Shown here: one piece after another, positions 62,862 through 64,000 of the stretch
Layout of the letters: each line of letters begins with the position of its first letter
How positions within the stretch are numbered: position 1 is the first letter of the stretch
The notes under the pieces: model-generated
What the model saw: the letters and a program-made list of their open reading frames with translations, nothing else
Databases searched by the model: none
What the model was told of the DNA's origin: nothing
Made by a program: the position numbers and the translations under genes
Assembly (NCBI RefSeq): GCF_030409875.1
Contig: NZ_JAUFQR010000001.1
Location: forward strand, 186,001-250,000
Direction of reading: 5' to 3'
DNA from: Chryseobacterium tructae
Lineage (GTDB): Bacteria; Bacteroidota; Bacteroidia; Flavobacteriales; Weeksellaceae
DNA: 64,000 nt

Positions 62862-64000
62862 TAGCAAACTGTTAATAAAGAACAAGAATAGGCAAATCTT
62901 CCACTTTCAGGAACACAAAGAAGTATTTTTTCTCCTTTTTTCAATGTTCCGGAGTTCATCAGTTCTTCTAATGCAATGAAGATAGATCCGGCACCAATAT
63001 TTCCTACTTCAGAAAGATTGTAGAACCATTTTTCAGCGGGGAAGTCCATGCCTTTTTTAGCAAATTCATCTTTCAATCCATCTTTGAAATACCCTGAAGA
63101 GATGTGGGCCAATACATGGTCAATTTTTTCAGGATCTAAATGATGTTTATCAAAAGAAGCTCTTAAACTTTCTGCCCCTTTGACAAGAATGTATTTATCA
63201 AGGATTTTAGTATCCTGTTTAATAGCAAAAATAGATTGCTTCAACCAATCGTCAGATGGGTAATCTGCCCATGATTTTAAGCTTCCGTCTTCCTGCTTGT
63301 CACATCCTGCATACATACATGCTTCGATCTCGTGAGCATAAGAATAGAAATCAATAAATTCTACCCTTAAAGAAATCCCATTCTCTCTAGGTTTATTTTC
63401 TAATAAGAAAGCACCAGCTCCGTCAGAAAGCATCCATCTTAGGAACTCTCTTTTGAAAGCAATAATAGGTCTTTCTTCTAGTAATTTTAAATTTTCAGCC
63501 TCATGATTGAATTTATCAGCTGTCATCCATGCAGACATCCTTTCAGAACCTGCACATACAGCACTTTCCTGTACACCTGCTCTCACAGAAAGAAATCCAT
63601 AGTTAAGGGCATTCATCCCTGAGTTGCAAAGTCCGGTTGCAGTATTGATCTCAATAGATTTCCCAATGTTCAGTTCACCATGAACCATAGAAGCGTGAGA
63701 AGGCTGAATCTGATCTGGTGAAGTAGTTCCTACTGATAATAGCTTCATATCTTGCTTTTTGAAATTTTCATCAAAAAGTCCTTCAATAGCCTTCGCAGTA
63801 AGCTGTGCATTGGAATGGGTAGGGTTTCCTTCTTTATCTAAAGCGTAATATCTTGTTGTGATTTTATTATTTCTTAAAATAAGTGATCTGGCTTTAGAAG
63901 GTGCGTCATTGATAAGCCCAAGATATGTCTCCATTTCCTCATTAGATACCGGTTCATTGGGTAAATATTTTGAAGCTTTTGTTATAAATACGTCGTACAT
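62861..64000 (-). CDS. darB: DarB-like beta-ketoacyl synthase III for dialkylresorcinol
   Basis: A 379-aa KASIII-type protein. Nucleophile Cys lies in NTATGLCNSGMNALNYG, His in VLAHISSGYFKDG and Asn in LSEVGNIGAGSIF. DarB-type enzymes join a beta-ketoacyl and an enoyl chain to a cyclohexenone that DarA aromatises to a dialkylresorcinol, the alcohol half of flexirubin. The ATG at 64000 is the last base of the window, so a longer N-terminus cannot be excluded. A darA gene is not in the window and is expected just upstream. Confidence 0.85.
   Translation of the reverse strand: MYDVFITKASKYLPNEPVSNEEMETYLGLINDAPSKARSLILRNNKITTRYYALDKEGNPTHSNAQLTAKAIEGLFDENFKKQDMKLLSVGTTSPDQIQPSHASMVHGELNIGKSIEINTATGLCNSGMNALNYGFLSVRAGVQESAVCAGSERMSAWMTADKFNHEAENLKLLEERPIIAFKREFLRWMLSDGAGAFLLENKPRENGISLRVEFIDFYSYAHEIEACMYAGCDKQEDGSLKSWADYPSDDWLKQSIFAIKQDTKILDKYILVKGAESLRASFDKHHLDPEKIDHVLAHISSGYFKDGLKDEFAKKGMDFPAEKWFYNLSEVGNIGAGSIFIALEELMNSGTLKKGEKILLCVPESGRFAYSCSLLTVC

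Noticed and set aside
1..64000. CRISPR arrays, tRNA or rRNA genes, prophage
   Set aside because: No regularly spaced repeats, cloverleaf-type segments, rRNA signatures or phage structural genes were seen on reading both strands.

Overview
The window looks like a chromosome segment of a flavobacterium, most likely Chryseobacterium or a close relative in the Weeksellaceae. Signs are low G+C DNA, A-rich translation starts without Shine-Dalgarno sites, Bacteroidota-type promoters (TTTG, about 20 nt, TAnnTTTG), type IX secretion sorting domains, DUF6705 lipoproteins and a flexirubin (aryl polyene plus dialkylresorcinol) pigment cluster.

Layout. 1-22 kb is mostly housekeeping: the start of an enoyl-CoA hydratase, a catalase divergent from oxyR, metK behind a promoter and a probable SAM-II riboswitch, an ECF sigma factor, a HAD phosphatase, PepSY-like periplasmic proteins next to a two-component system, trpS, a CrtA-like monooxygenase pair, a SanA-like protein, and the block lspA, two small proteins, DksA-like, ileS. 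At 18.7-22.0 kb lies an 871-aa protein with a C-terminal papain-fold toxin-like domain, followed by two Imm35-type immunity genes. An M23 peptidase follows on the opposite strand.

From 24.1 kb to the end is the flexirubin cluster. One arm (mostly +, 24.1-35.1 kb) carries a CoA/ACP ligase, a flavin halogenase-like protein, tyrosine ammonia-lyase, a ketoreductase, a ketosynthase, an ACP, a membrane acyltransferase, a CrtI-like oxidoreductase and a C45 acyltransferase. The other arm (-, read from 64 kb down to 40.9 kb) carries DarB, two ApeP-like dehydratases, a hypothetical, a BtrH-like acyltransferase, an ABC exporter, a thioesterase, ketosynthases, a Cys-to-Ser ketosynthase partner, an ACP, a polysaccharide deacetylase, a LolA-like protein, a lipoprotein, a FabZ-like dehydratase and a glycosyltransferase. 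Tyrosine would be deaminated to 4-coumarate, activated, extended by the ketosynthase/reductase/dehydratase set, possibly chlorinated, esterified to a DarB-made dialkylresorcinol and placed in the outer membrane. Three segments interrupt the cluster: two secreted M36 metalloproteases (35.3-40.8 kb), a plus-strand lipoprotein/DUF6705 island (48.5-52.9 kb), and an M16 peptidase plus a MITE-like element (58.5-61.9 kb).

Ten sites show a frame break that one or two extra A/T bases in a homopolymer would repair. They fall in nine genes, including essential metK and ileS. This pattern fits homopolymer under-calling in the assembly better than gene decay, so these genes are annotated across the breaks.
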